This document shows, piece after piece, positions 1 to 7,971 of a stretch of 64,000 bases of DNA. The translations under genes and the position numbers were made by a program. The stretch is from positions 49,678 through 113,677 of the forward strand of contig NZ_NWUO01000013.1 of the NCBI RefSeq assembly GCF_002895925.1. Direction: 5' to 3'. The notes under the pieces were generated by a model. The model searched no databases. It saw only the letters and a program-made list of their open reading frames with translations, and was not told the origin of the DNA. The DNA comes from Mixta theicola. GTDB taxonomy: Bacteria; Pseudomonadota; Gammaproteobacteria; Enterobacterales; Enterobacteriaceae. The stretch's first letter is position 1. The number at the start of each line of letters is the position of its first letter.

Positions 1-2
1 CA

Positions 3-191
3 ATCGTTATTGGCGTTATTCTGCAAAAAACCGACAATTTCCAGTATGCGATGTGGTATATCGCCGCCGTGGCGCTGTTTGGTTTTCTGGCTTACCTTTT
101 CCTGGTAGATAAAATAGAAGTTATTACGCTTCCTCGTTCCAAATCGAATCAGGAGATGGGTCAGAAAGAAATCTCCGAGTCTTTTCATTAA
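3..191 (+). CDS. C-terminal end of an MFS transporter (partial)
   Basis: Only the last 62 codons of this gene are in the window; the start lies to the left. The visible protein has one hydrophobic segment (roughly residues 15-35 of the visible part) followed by a short charged cytoplasmic tail, as expected for the last helix of a major facilitator sugar-acid transporter. The next gene starts 16 bases after its stop and is an idonate-dehydrogenase-like enzyme. Co-transcription and uptake of a sugar acid such as idonate or gluconate are therefore plausible, but the substrate is inferred from context only. Confidence 0.6.
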   Translation: MVIGVILQKTDNFQYAMWYIAAVALFGFLAYLFLVDKIEVITLPRSKSNQEMGQKEISESFH

Positions 192-206
192 GTCCGGGAG
201 TTATTG

Positions 207-1250
207 ATGAAAAAGACAAAACAAATTACCGCCAGTGTCATTAGCGCCGCACACCATGTTTATAACGAACCCAGGAGCCTGGAGTATGACGACGATCGGG
301 TGCTGGTGAAGGTTGAGCGCGGCGGGATCTGCGGCTCCGACATTCACTATTATCAGCACGGGCGTGCCGGTATGTCGGTGTTAAAACAGCCCATGATTAT
401 CGGTCATGAATTCGTTGGCCGGATAATGGAAGCACCGTCAGGAAGCCCGCTAAAAATCGGGCAATGCGTGGCGATTAATCCATCTCAGCCCTGCAATCAC
501 TGTGAGCTGTGTCGGGAAGAGAAGCAAAATCTGTGTCGTAATATGCGATTCATGGGTAGCGCACAGTTTTTCCCGCACGTTAACGGGGGATTTGCTGACT
601 TTGTCGCGGTAAATCCTCATCAATGTATACCTTATTCCAGTGAGGCTGAGGCAAAAACCATCGCTTTTGCCGAACCTCTGGCGGTAGCCATTCATGCCAT
701 CAATCAGGCGGGTGACCTGACCGGTAAAAAAGTACTGGTGACCGGTGCAGGTCCAATTGGGTGCCTGGTGGTTGCCGCAGCACTGGCTTCAGGCGCTGCT
801 GAAATCGTTGCGACGGATATAAGCGAACGTTGCAGAACTCTTGCATCTCAAATGGGGGCTTCACTCACCGTTGACCCGATAGTTACAACGACAACCGGGC
901 AATGGCAGGAAAATGGAGGGTATTTTGATATTTGTTTTGAAGCATCAGGCGCGCCGGCAGCAATTGCCTCGCTGGTTGGTTTCACGCGTCCAAAAGGGCG
1001 CATAATTCAGCTGGGAATGGGGGCAACACATGTAGAATTTCCATTAGGTCTGCTGCTGGTAAAAGAAATTGAACTGACGGGCTCTTTCCGCTTCATTAAC
1101 GAGTTTGAGACTGCAGTTCGCTGGCTGGAAAATGGCCAGGTCAACCCTCTTCCCCTCTTGTCGGCAGAATTCCCGCAGCGGGATATCGTTTATGCTCTCG
1201 AAACGGCTGGCAACAAAAACCTGGCGGCCAAAGTTCAAATCATTTTTTAA
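207..1250 (+). CDS. idnD: L-idonate 5-dehydrogenase-like zinc alcohol dehydrogenase
   Basis: This is a 347-residue medium-chain dehydrogenase predicted to oxidise L-idonate to 5-ketogluconate with NAD(P)+ in the cytoplasm. The catalytic zinc region is visible (GGICGSD near residue 38, GHE near 67). The four-cysteine structural zinc loop lies around residues 95-110 (CNHCELC, then a further Cys). A Rossmann motif (VTGAGPIGCL) lies near 180. The match to E. coli IdnD runs from end to end, including the AINPS, AFEPLAVAIHA-like and GSFRF stretches. The start at ATG 207 is preceded by GGGAG six bases upstream; a TTG three bases earlier has no spaced ribosome site. It follows an MFS transporter gene closely, suggesting one sugar-acid operon. 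IdnD itself is the best family guess; a related polyol dehydrogenase cannot be excluded. Confidence 0.85.
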   Translation: MKKTKQITASVISAAHHVYNEPRSLEYDDDRVLVKVERGGICGSDIHYYQHGRAGMSVLKQPMIIGHEFVGRIMEAPSGSPLKIGQCVAINPSQPCNHCELCREEKQNLCRNMRFMGSAQFFPHVNGGFADFVAVNPHQCIPYSSEAEAKTIAFAEPLAVAIHAINQAGDLTGKKVLVTGAGPIGCLVVAAALASGAAEIVATDISERCRTLASQMGASLTVDPIVTTTTGQWQENGGYFDICFEASGAPAAIASLVGFTRPKGRIIQLGMGATHVEFPLGLLLVKEIELTGSFRFINEFETAVRWLENGQVNPLPLLSAEFPQRDIVYALETAGNKNLAAKVQIIF

Positions 1251-1376
1251 ACATTGCAATAAGGGCTGGCTGCCTGACTCCCGCTACTGTTCCGGCAGTT
1301 GCCCGCCACTGTAACGTTATGAAAAAATAAAAACATTAGCCTTTTTAACCGGAAGCTTAAATAACAGGGAAAGTTT

Positions 1377-1806
1377 ATGTCACGCCATATTGCCCCCGGC
1401 TACTGTGTCGTCGAACAGCCCGGCACGCTGGATTTTCAGGCCACAATGCTGTTCCGCGACTGCCATTCTCCCGCTGCCCGTCTGTTTATGCAGAACAATG
1501 CCGATACACCCTGGCTGAAACCAGGGCAGATATGTAGATAATGCCTGTACTATTGGCAGGGAGCATGAGTGTGGGAAAGTGGCGTTTAAGGAATATTCTA
1601 AGTTTGCTGTCAGTACTGGAGGCGCTTTCACTGCCGGAGCGTATAGCAGTGCAGCTATGGTAGGTGCTTGTGCTGCGGTAGGAATAGCTACAGCTGGATT
1701 TGGTAGCGTAGCTTGTGCAGTTGTAGGATCGGTTACCGGAGGTTATGCAGGAAGCAAGATTGGTGAGTTAATAATAGATAAAGCGTTTGAATTTTATGGA
1801 AATTAA
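1377..1806 (+). pseudogene. Remnant of a polymorphic toxin gene: N-terminal module joined to a glycine-rich C-terminal segment
   Basis: Two open pieces lie end to end. The first (1377-1541, 54 codons, start MSRHIAPGYCVVEQPGTLD) looks like the small N-terminal module that precedes a LysM-like PGQI motif in enterobacterial toxin or bacteriocin-like proteins. It ends abruptly with a stop just after PGQI. The second is open from 1537 to 1806 in another frame. It encodes a hydrophobic, glycine/alanine-rich stretch (about residues 15-65) that resembles a glycine-zipper membrane segment. The frame change at about 1530-1541 looks like an internal deletion scar that removed the middle of a longer protein. 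The family name rests on remembered similarity. What is directly visible is the frame break and the membrane-like tail. Confidence 0.45.
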
Positions 1807-2053
1807 ACAAGTAATTGCCGGCTTCGTATTATTTACTTGTCTTTTCGGCAGCGCGCTTATTTTTACAAGCTTTATTATCTTTGGATTCAAAAAATGAATA
1901 CAATAATTTACTCCCTTTATATCTGGAGGAATATTAATTACCAGCGCCTTATTATTTTTATCATTTAGTCGGTTTTTTTGGCGCCTATCCAATGATTCGT
2001 TTTTTTATCAGACTAAATGGCGAGGAAAGAATATTTTTTCTCACCCCAGCTAA
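1796..2053 (+). pseudogene. Decayed small membrane protein, possible immunity protein
   Basis: The start codon overlaps the end of the preceding toxin remnant. The reading frame stays coherent over 1796-2053 but carries two in-frame stops, at 1895 (TGA) and 1904 (TAA). Before the stops there are about 25 hydrophobic residues (a membrane helix). After them a second hydrophobic segment (ILITSALLFLSF) is followed by a basic, aromatic tail. Small membrane proteins overlapping the 3' end of a membrane-active toxin are commonly immunity proteins, so this is read as the inactivated partner of the upstream remnant. That pairing is inferred from position and topology only. Confidence 0.35.
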
Positions 2054-2101
2054 TTCAGCCTATAATTTCTTTAAGGAAAAAATATAAAAATAGCAGGCTG
2101 G

Positions 2102-2191
2102 ATGAATATTTTCTCTTCCATGTGGATAGCAGCTTACGTTTGTTACATTTCATCCGTTATAATTATCGTTCTGTTGACTTTATTTAATTAG
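2102..2191 (+). CDS. Tiny membrane-like ORF of 29 codons, doubtful
   Basis: A short frame of 29 codons with one strongly hydrophobic segment (residues 8-27, isoleucine/valine-rich). It lies in the AT-rich stretch downstream of the decayed immunity-like gene and is in the same frame as that gene. The ribosome site is poor (AAGGA about 17 bases upstream). It may be the last piece of the same decayed membrane protein, or noise. The rest of the gap (2192-2502) contains only the terminator-like hairpin listed separately. Confidence 0.15.
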   Translation: MNIFSSMWIAAYVCYISSVIIIVLLTLFN

Positions 2192-2279
2192 ATATTAATC
2201 GCCAGAGTACTTTAGCCTGTTGCCATGCTGCTAACATATTTCCCCCTCGCGGCAGCGAGCGTAACACGTTAACGATAAT

Positions 2280-2332
2280 AAAATAAAAAAGTACGGGCGC
2301 TATACAGTGTTATCTGTATAGGTATAGCGCCC
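2280..2332 (-). terminator. Rho-independent terminator on the minus strand
   Basis: An 11-bp perfect inverted repeat (2295-2305 with 2322-2332, core GGGCGCTATAC) is followed on the minus strand by a T-rich run (TTTTTTATTTTA, plus-strand 2281-2290). It sits about 170 bases beyond the stop of the plsC-like gene on that strand and probably ends its transcript. Confidence 0.7.
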
Positions 2333-2502
2333 CTTCTCTTACCCGGCAAAGTAAAATCGTAACTAAAATACGTTTACCTGTAACATCCAAGGCCGCTAAC
2401 AACATACTTGCATTAGTAATCAACTGGTGCATCATTTGATTTTATGATGAGGTTTTCCACCTTACGATATTCTAATCTAAAAGATAGCTATTAATGATTT
2501 AG

Positions 2503-3237
2503 TTAATTTACGTCATCGCCAGCCGACAATCTAATTTGTTTATCTAACACGGCTATTGCCGTACTTAACTGATTATAAACAAAGCTGACAGTTTCCCGGA
2601 CCGGCTGTGTCTCGACCATTTCTTTTGGCACCGGAGGTAAAAAGTTTATGATAACTTCACCATTGTTAATTCTGTTAAGTTTGTAGTCAGGATAGTAAGT
2701 ACTGGCACTAACCGGAACCAAAGGCAAGCCAGCGTTACGTGCCAGATGGAAAGCGCCTGTTTTAAACGGTTTTAATTCTTTGCCATAGTTACGTGTCCCT
2801 TCAGGAAATAACCAGACAGAGGTATTATTTTTCAACATTTGTTCTTTAGCTTTTTGCAGCGCCTGCATAGCCCTGGCCTTATTACCGCGTTCAATAAGGA
2901 TATTGCCAGATAGCCAATAAATAAGCCCAAAGAAAGGGAAATAGAGAATGCTTTTTTTGCCAATACTTACGGTTCCTGGCGGTACGGCTGCGGTAAGGAA
3001 AAAAATATCAAAGTTACTTTGATGATTTGCGACATAAACACAACTATCTGCTAATATATTTTCCTTGCCTGTAATGGTGACTTTAACTCCTAATAATCGA
3101 GAAACCTTACTGTAAAGCTGGGCTGCGAAGTAAGCATTACTGGTATTACGCGGCCTGAAAAGACAGACAAGCAGCACCACTATGGTGCTCAACAATATAA
3201 ACCCCCCAATCAAAATCAATCTGATTATAGCAATCAT
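2503..3237 (-). CDS. 1-acyl-sn-glycerol-3-phosphate acyltransferase, PlsC family
   Basis: This 244-residue protein should transfer an acyl group to lysophosphatidic acid, giving phosphatidic acid at the inner membrane. An N-terminal hydrophobic segment (residues 3-27) is followed by the acyltransferase motif NHQSNFD (NHxxxxD, about residue 71) and the phosphate-binding motif FPEGTRN (about 147). Length matches E. coli PlsC (245), but sequence identity looks modest, so it may be a paralogue with another acceptor rather than the housekeeping enzyme. A weak GGGAAT ribosome site precedes ATG 3237. Base composition is lower in GC than the genes to the right. It is transcribed away from the anaerobic sulfatase maturase region, with about 220 bases between its start and that gene's stop. 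Confidence 0.8.
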   Translation of the reverse strand: MIAIIRLILIGGFILLSTIVVLLVCLFRPRNTSNAYFAAQLYSKVSRLLGVKVTITGKENILADSCVYVANHQSNFDIFFLTAAVPPGTVSIGKKSILYFPFFGLIYWLSGNILIERGNKARAMQALQKAKEQMLKNNTSVWLFPEGTRNYGKELKPFKTGAFHLARNAGLPLVPVSASTYYPDYKLNRINNGEVIINFLPPVPKEMVETQPVRETVSFVYNQLSTAIAVLDKQIRLSAGDDVN

Positions 3238-3426
3238 AAATATTCCCAGTCATTACCTGTATTAAATTCCATGTTATTGAAAACCCAGCCATACCTACTG
3301 ATAACTAACGGCCGCTTCCTCATCAGCCTTGCTTTCGCCGCTAATAATATTTATTTTCTTTCAGGCATTAAGGAGAAAATTATATTAGATAACTTCTCCA
3401 GCAGCTATTTCTCGCCGGGTTGGTAA

Positions 3427-3458
3427 TATGCGCCCCGTTCACACGATTCCTCTGTAGT
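3427..3458 (+). other. 32-bp copy of the tRNA-Asn 5' region (orphan fragment)
   Basis: Bases 3427-3458 are identical to bases 49977-50008. They cover the end of the -10 element, the GC-rich discriminator and the first 11 bases of tRNA-Asn. The match then stops abruptly and the downstream sequence belongs to the 3' end of the maturase gene. A -10-like TAATAT is kept (3424-3429), but no -35 lies 17 bases upstream. It looks like a relic of a former asn tRNA locus or a recombination scar. Confidence 0.75.
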
Positions 3459-3461
3459 ATA

Positions 3462-4751
3462 TTAACCGCAGCATCGCTTGTATTTCTTTCCGCTTCCGCA
3501 CGGACAAAGCTCGTTGCGCCCTGTCGCCCCGGACGTTGCGTGCGTCTTCTGCGCCAGCCACTGCATAATCGCAGGGATCGGATAGCCTTGATCCAGCAAT
3601 TGCCGCCATACGTTCATAGCGCGTGTAATATGCTGGAAAAAATGTTTATAGCCTGCACAGAGATAGTTATGGCCGGGATGCCCGGAGGGTGACACGGCAA
3701 AGCGATGTTTCGGACAGCCGCCGTGACAAACAAAGCGGTAATCGCAGCGACGGCAATCAGCGGTTAACGTCTCCCGTTTCGCCTGTCCAAAAGCAATGGC
3801 CCGTTCGCTGTTATTCAGCTCCTGAATGCTGTGTTGATGAATATTGCCCAGCAGGTGCTCCGGATAGACAAAATGGTCGCAGTTATACAGATCGCCATTT
3901 GATTCCAGCGCAAACGCATGTCCGCAGGTTTCCGCGTGAACGCACAGAACCGGAGGCTGTCCTGTCCAGGCCGCCAGCGCGACGTCAAACATCTGTACAT
4001 AGACGCGGTTCACATCGCGGCGAACCCAAATATCAAAAATCTGCTTAAGAAATTCGCCGTACTGCCATGAAGGTACCGTCCAGGGTGCAAGCGTCGCAGC
4101 GCTTTCGCCCGGCATCACCAGGTTCAACACGCGGGTCGCTTCCGTGCTCATCCGTTCAACCAGCGGAATAAACTGAATATAGCGGGAACCCGCCGCCAGC
4201 AGAAACTCATACACTTCCCGCGCCTGATCAACGTTATGCTTACCGACCACCGTCAGGGTGTTGAACTCGACCCTGTGCGCCTTTAGTCGCGCCATTGCAG
4301 CCATCACCTGTTCATGCGTTCCCTTCCCGGCGCGGTTGACCCGATAGGGGTTATGCAGATGCGCCGGGCCGTCAATCGACAGACCAATCAGGAACCCCTG
4401 TTCCGCAAAGAAGCTCGCCCACGCGTCATTCAGCAGAATACCGTTCGTTTGCAGAGCATGGCCTGTTGTCCTGCCGTTAGCGTATTTCTCGCATAGCGCC
4501 ACCACCCGGCGAAAAAACGGCAGCCCCATCATGGTCGGCTCGCCGCCCTGCCAGACAAAGTTAACGTGGTCACTGTTTTGTGCGGTGATATGCTGGCGGA
4601 TAAACTGCTCCAGCGTCTCATCCGACATACGCCAGTTCTGGTTCCGCTCAGGATACAGCGTCGCTTTTTCAAGATAGAAGCAGTAGGTGCAATCAATGTT
4701 ACAGACCGAACCGCTCGGTTTCGCCATTACGTGGCAACCCGCTACCGTCAT
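3462..4751 (-). CDS. Anaerobic sulfatase-maturating enzyme (radical SAM, SPASM)
   Basis: A 429-residue radical SAM enzyme that converts the active-site Cys or Ser of sulfatases to C-alpha-formylglycine, without oxygen, in the cytoplasm. The AdoMet 4Fe-4S motif CNIDCTYC lies at about residues 17-24. The C-terminal SPASM region (about 270-390) has several cysteines, including CRRCDYRFVCHGGCP. The last 20 residues form a SEC-C-type zinc motif (NELCPCGSGKKYKRCC), which is not typical of AslB/YdeM-like maturases and may be a fused add-on. A strong AGGAG ribosome site precedes ATG 4751. It is divergent from the sulfatase gene at 5339, its obvious substrate. The stop lies only a few bases from the orphan tRNA-Asn fragment. 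Confidence 0.9.
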   Translation of the reverse strand: MTVAGCHVMAKPSGSVCNIDCTYCFYLEKATLYPERNQNWRMSDETLEQFIRQHITAQNSDHVNFVWQGGEPTMMGLPFFRRVVALCEKYANGRTTGHALQTNGILLNDAWASFFAEQGFLIGLSIDGPAHLHNPYRVNRAGKGTHEQVMAAMARLKAHRVEFNTLTVVGKHNVDQAREVYEFLLAAGSRYIQFIPLVERMSTEATRVLNLVMPGESAATLAPWTVPSWQYGEFLKQIFDIWVRRDVNRVYVQMFDVALAAWTGQPPVLCVHAETCGHAFALESNGDLYNCDHFVYPEHLLGNIHQHSIQELNNSERAIAFGQAKRETLTADCRRCDYRFVCHGGCPKHRFAVSPSGHPGHNYLCAGYKHFFQHITRAMNVWRQLLDQGYPIPAIMQWLAQKTHATSGATGRNELCPCGSGKKYKRCCG

Positions 4752-5338
4752 GTCAGATCTCCTTTTATTACATTAAGCAACGCTGGCAGCGCCGGTGCGG
4801 GCAATGCCGGATCGTATAAGTCGGCGAGCGCATATAAACGTAACGGCCATCGGTAATATTAATATGGCAATCGTGGTAGCCAAATAGTGCAAAGAAAGGG
4901 ATGTTCGCCACTGGATTAATACATCTATTTACTCTGATATTTAATCATTCATTAAAACCCTTTAAGAAAAACAGCCTTTTAAATTCATAATTTAATAGTT
5001 ATTTTCAGGCAACGAAAAAATCAAAACATATTCCACTTGTTTGTTATATATCAATTTTTAGCGGCGGAAATAAAAAACCTCATGAAGAAGATCACAATAA
5101 TAAATCCGGCATTTGCAATTTAATTTAAAAAGAGGATGTTAACAGGGCGATCGTAACTCGAATGATGAGGCGAAACCTGATGCTGGCCAGTATGCGCCAT
5201 CGTCAGGTTTTTTTTATGCTCTTTATCCGCCCGTCCGGGAAAGCGGAGAGTAAAGCGCTTTACCTGTTGTTTTAAATAATTAGCCGACACAGGGCTAATT
5301 TATTTTACGCATTACCGTTACTGTAAAAGGGAGAAAAC
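4752..5338. promoter_or_regulatory. Divergent promoter region between maturase and sulfatase genes
   Basis: This 587-base AT-rich gap holds the promoters of both divergent genes. No operator is clear. One terminator-like hairpin, listed separately (5173-5215), lies 125 bases before the sulfatase start. It could end a short leader or small RNA, or act as an attenuator. I see no protein-coding frame with a credible ribosome site. Confidence 0.5.
5173..5215 (+). terminator. Terminator-like hairpin in the sulfatase leader
   Basis: AAACCTGA (5173-5180) pairs with TCAGGTTT (5203-5210) and is followed by a run of eight T. It points toward the sulfatase gene but lies upstream of it. It must therefore either end an upstream transcript that starts in this gap or attenuate the sulfatase mRNA. 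Confidence 0.6.
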
Positions 5339-6793
5339 ATGAACGCTAAACTGAGTCTGGCGGCGGTAAGCCTTGCATTAATGGCGGCGCCGGCGCTGGC
5401 AAACCCTTCGGCTTTAACTGCCCGTCCCAATATTATTTTACTGTTCGCTGATGATATGGGCTGGGCCGATATTTCCGTTCAGGGCGCAAAAACGCCTACC
5501 GCGCATCTTGACCGACTGGCGGCGACCGGCCAGCGCTGGACTAATTTTTATGTTTCCTCACCGGTCTGTTCGCCCAGCCGTGGCGGGCTGATGACCGGAC
5601 GGCTGGAGACGCGCACCGGGCTGTATGGCACGCAAACGCCGGTACTGTTGGAAAAAGATCCCGACGGCTTTCCCGCCGATGAGCTGACTATCGCCGACTC
5701 GCTGCGGCAAAATGGCTATCACACCATCATGTACGGCAAATGGCATCTCGGCAATCATGCGCAGGATTTTCCCACCCGCCACGGCTTTGACGAATGGTTC
5801 GGCATTCCCATCAGTAACGACTGTTACAGTACGCAGGTCGATCTGTTTGATGGCCTGACCTCCTCCGATCCGCAGATCTTTAAAAATACCCTTGCCATCG
5901 TCGAAAAAAGCAACAGCCAGCCGCGCCAGGCGTACTGGAATGTGCCGCTCTATCACTCTTATCAATATAAAGGCAAGCAGGTCGATTATCTGGTGCCTCA
6001 AGGATTTCAACAGTCCAGCTTTACGCAAGTGGTGACGGAGAAAGCGGTAAACTACATCGGCGAACATAAGAACCGCCCTTTCTTTATGTATATGGCTTAC
6101 CCGCAAACGCATGTGCCGCTGTTTGGCTCGCCAGAGTTTAAAGGCAAGGGTCATAACCGCTACGGCGATATTATGCTGGAGATTGACTGGTCAGTGGGCC
6201 AGATTTATCAGGCGCTGGAAAAGAACCACCTGGCGGAAAACACCATCGTCATGTTTACCTCTGATAATGGTCCCTGGTTGATGTATGACAAATATGGCAT
6301 TTCCGGCTCGGCGCTGCCGTTACGCGACGGAAAAAGCACCGCCTGGGAAGGCGGCCTGCGCGTGCCCTTTATTATTAACTGGCCCGGTAAAATCAAGCCA
6401 GCCGTGGTAGAAGATATTGGCAGCACGCTCGATCTACTGCCCACGCTGATGAGGCTCACCGGCAGCACCCATGCACAACAAACGCTGGATGGCTTTGATT
6501 TAAGCGCCGCTTTTTTACAGCGTCAGCCCAGCCCGCGCACCTTTATGCCCTACTTCTACAAAGGCGAAATGGAGGCGTGGCGCGAAGGAGATTATAAGCT
6601 GGTTTTTACACAGTATGAGGGCGGACAGCCGGTACGGTTAAAACAACCGCTGCTGTTTAACCTGCGTATCGATAGCGGCGAGCAGCATAATGTCGCCGCG
6701 CAGGAGCCCGAACGTTATCAGCGCCTGATAACCAGCGCGCAGGATTATCTGCTGTCGCTGGGAGAAAAGCGCGCGCCGCTGTTTGATATTTAA
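5339..6793 (+). CDS. Arylsulfatase, Cys-type, secreted
   Basis: A 484-residue sulfatase with an N-terminal signal peptide (cleavage expected after ALA, about residue 21), so it acts in the periplasm on organic sulfate esters. The metal and sulfate site is visible: FADDMGW (about 36-42) and the formylglycine motif CSPSRGGLMTGR (Cys near 78). The lysine motif GKWHLG lies near 139 and the second metal motif TSDNGPW near 304. The motif is Cys-type (CxPxR). The adjacent anaerobic maturase probably converts that Cys, although Cys-type sites can also be served by aerobic enzymes. GGGAG stands 6 bases before ATG 5339. The terminator at 6932-6966 follows. The substrate cannot be read from sequence. 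Confidence 0.92.
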   Translation: MNAKLSLAAVSLALMAAPALANPSALTARPNIILLFADDMGWADISVQGAKTPTAHLDRLAATGQRWTNFYVSSPVCSPSRGGLMTGRLETRTGLYGTQTPVLLEKDPDGFPADELTIADSLRQNGYHTIMYGKWHLGNHAQDFPTRHGFDEWFGIPISNDCYSTQVDLFDGLTSSDPQIFKNTLAIVEKSNSQPRQAYWNVPLYHSYQYKGKQVDYLVPQGFQQSSFTQVVTEKAVNYIGEHKNRPFFMYMAYPQTHVPLFGSPEFKGKGHNRYGDIMLEIDWSVGQIYQALEKNHLAENTIVMFTSDNGPWLMYDKYGISGSALPLRDGKSTAWEGGLRVPFIINWPGKIKPAVVEDIGSTLDLLPTLMRLTGSTHAQQTLDGFDLSAAFLQRQPSPRTFMPYFYKGEMEAWREGDYKLVFTQYEGGQPVRLKQPLLFNLRIDSGEQHNVAAQEPERYQRLITSAQDYLLSLGEKRAPLFDI

Positions 6794-6931
6794 CGGCACC
6801 GGCCTGCCCCGCAAAACCAGTCTCAGCACAGAGAAGCGCGCTGAAAAGTGACACTAACTGTAACGCAGCCCGACGTTTTCAAAATCGTGTTCACTAATGG
6901 ATTGCTTCAGCACGCTCTGGCGGCCAGAGTG

Positions 6932-6966
6932 AAAAAACCGCTCAGGTTTCCCTGGGCGGTTTTTTG
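6932..6966. terminator. Bidirectional terminator
   Basis: A-rich tract, then CCGCTCAGG (6938-6946) pairing with CCTGGGCGG (6951-6959), then a T-run. It can serve both the sulfatase (plus) and the converging monooxygenase-like gene (minus). Confidence 0.85.
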
Positions 6967-6989
6967 CATTTAGCGCCGGGTTTATCACC

Positions 6990-7280
6990 TCAGGCCAGCA
7001 CTTTCAGTTTAATCACCTGCAGCTCGGCGCGATCTTTAATGGTTTCCATCAGGCGCAGAAACGGTGCGGCTTCACTGTGCTGCTGCAGATGCGCTGCGGA
7101 TTCCCAGCGCTCCAGCAGGACAAAGCGCTGCGGATTATCCAGATCCTGATGCAGCTGATACTGCTGGCAACCCGGCTCGCCCTGTACTGCGCGCTCTACG
7201 GTACGCAGCGCCTGCTCAACGATTTCCGCCTCGCCTGCTTTCGGGATCACGGTTGCGACAATAGCGATAACTTCACTCAT
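6990..7280 (-). CDS. Antibiotic biosynthesis monooxygenase (ABM) domain protein, putative quinol monooxygenase
   Basis: A 96-residue single-domain protein of the dimeric alpha+beta barrel ABM family (YgiN-like), which usually oxidises quinols or small aromatics without a cofactor. Recognisable features are the starting strand (IAIVATV), the central EPGCQQYQLHQD, and FVLLERWESAAHLQQH, a typical ABM helix with the conserved W and H. ATG 7280 is chosen because GGAGAAAC precedes it; a longer reading with a basic extension has no ribosome site. It converges on the sulfatase gene across a shared terminator. The substrate is unknown. Confidence 0.85.
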   Translation of the reverse strand: MSEVIAIVATVIPKAGEAEIVEQALRTVERAVQGEPGCQQYQLHQDLDNPQRFVLLERWESAAHLQQHSEAAPFLRLMETIKDRAELQVIKLKVLA

Positions 7281-7485
7281 TTTGTTTCTCCTTCGATCGG
7301 TTTGATACATAGCGTCAGGTCAGAATAAACGATATTGCGCCGCGATCGCATATCGATTGCAGTCAGAAGGCATGGAGCGCTTAGATTTGGCGTATAACCG
7401 CCGATTTTTTATGCTTGAAATTCCTGAATCGGCCAATATATAGCGTTGAGGATTATCTGAAACTTAATTGTCAGGAGCCTGGCGA

Positions 7486-7746
7486 ATGAAACCGTGCGAT
7501 GAAACCCTCCCTCAACAGCCGCAAAAACTGATGGCGGCGGCTAATCAGGACTCCGTTCAGGAGTTGCTCTCCCTGCTACGGCAGCAAAATTTGCCGCCGG
7601 AAACCACGCTGGCAAACCTGGCGGTGGCGATGTCTCAGCTGATGGCGGATACTGGCTGCCACCAGTTTATCCTCAGCAATCCGCTCTCTCAGCTGCTGGT
7701 GCTGCTGCAAACCGGCGCGCCCACCCACAGCCATATGACCCACTAA
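7486..7746 (+). CDS. Conserved hypothetical small protein
   Basis: An 86-residue protein I do not recognise. It is predicted to be soluble and mostly helical, leucine- and glutamine-rich in the middle, with no signal peptide or membrane helix. The C-terminus is rich in His and Thr (THSHMTH). ATG 7486 has a good ribosome site (CAGGAG seven bases upstream), which supports it as a real gene. It stands alone between the ABM gene, divergent to the left, and the aldehyde oxidoreductase operon 225 bases to the right. Confidence 0.6.
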   Translation: MKPCDETLPQQPQKLMAAANQDSVQELLSLLRQQNLPPETTLANLAVAMSQLMADTGCHQFILSNPLSQLLVLLQTGAPTHSHMTH

Positions 7747-7833
7747 GGCGCGTCTTCTGCAGGCGGCAGCCTGGCCTGCCGCTTCCCCTGTTTTGCCCCG
7801 CCGCCTCTCGTCACCGACTCATAGCGTCTACAC

Positions 7834-7852
7834 TTATCCGGTTACCGGATAA
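7834..7852. promoter_or_regulatory. 19-bp perfect palindrome, candidate operator of the pao-like operon
   Basis: TTATCCGGTTACCGGATAA is a perfect 9-bp inverted repeat around one central base. It lies 120 bases before the first aldehyde oxidoreductase gene and has no T-run, so it is not a terminator. It looks like the binding site of a dimeric regulator that is not encoded next to it. Confidence 0.5.
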
Positions 7853-7971
7853 AGGGCCGTCATCGCAGCGGCCTGCTCTACACTTTTTGATAAACGCAAT
7901 GTGGGCAGTGCTGCCAGGCGCTGAAGCGCCACGGCTGCTGCCATCCCCTCATCCTGTTATGGGAGACCGTT

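Noticed and set aside
5558..6154. 198-codon minus-strand frame inside the sulfatase gene
   Set aside because: Antisense to a clear sulfatase with all catalytic motifs; no ribosome site or family match.
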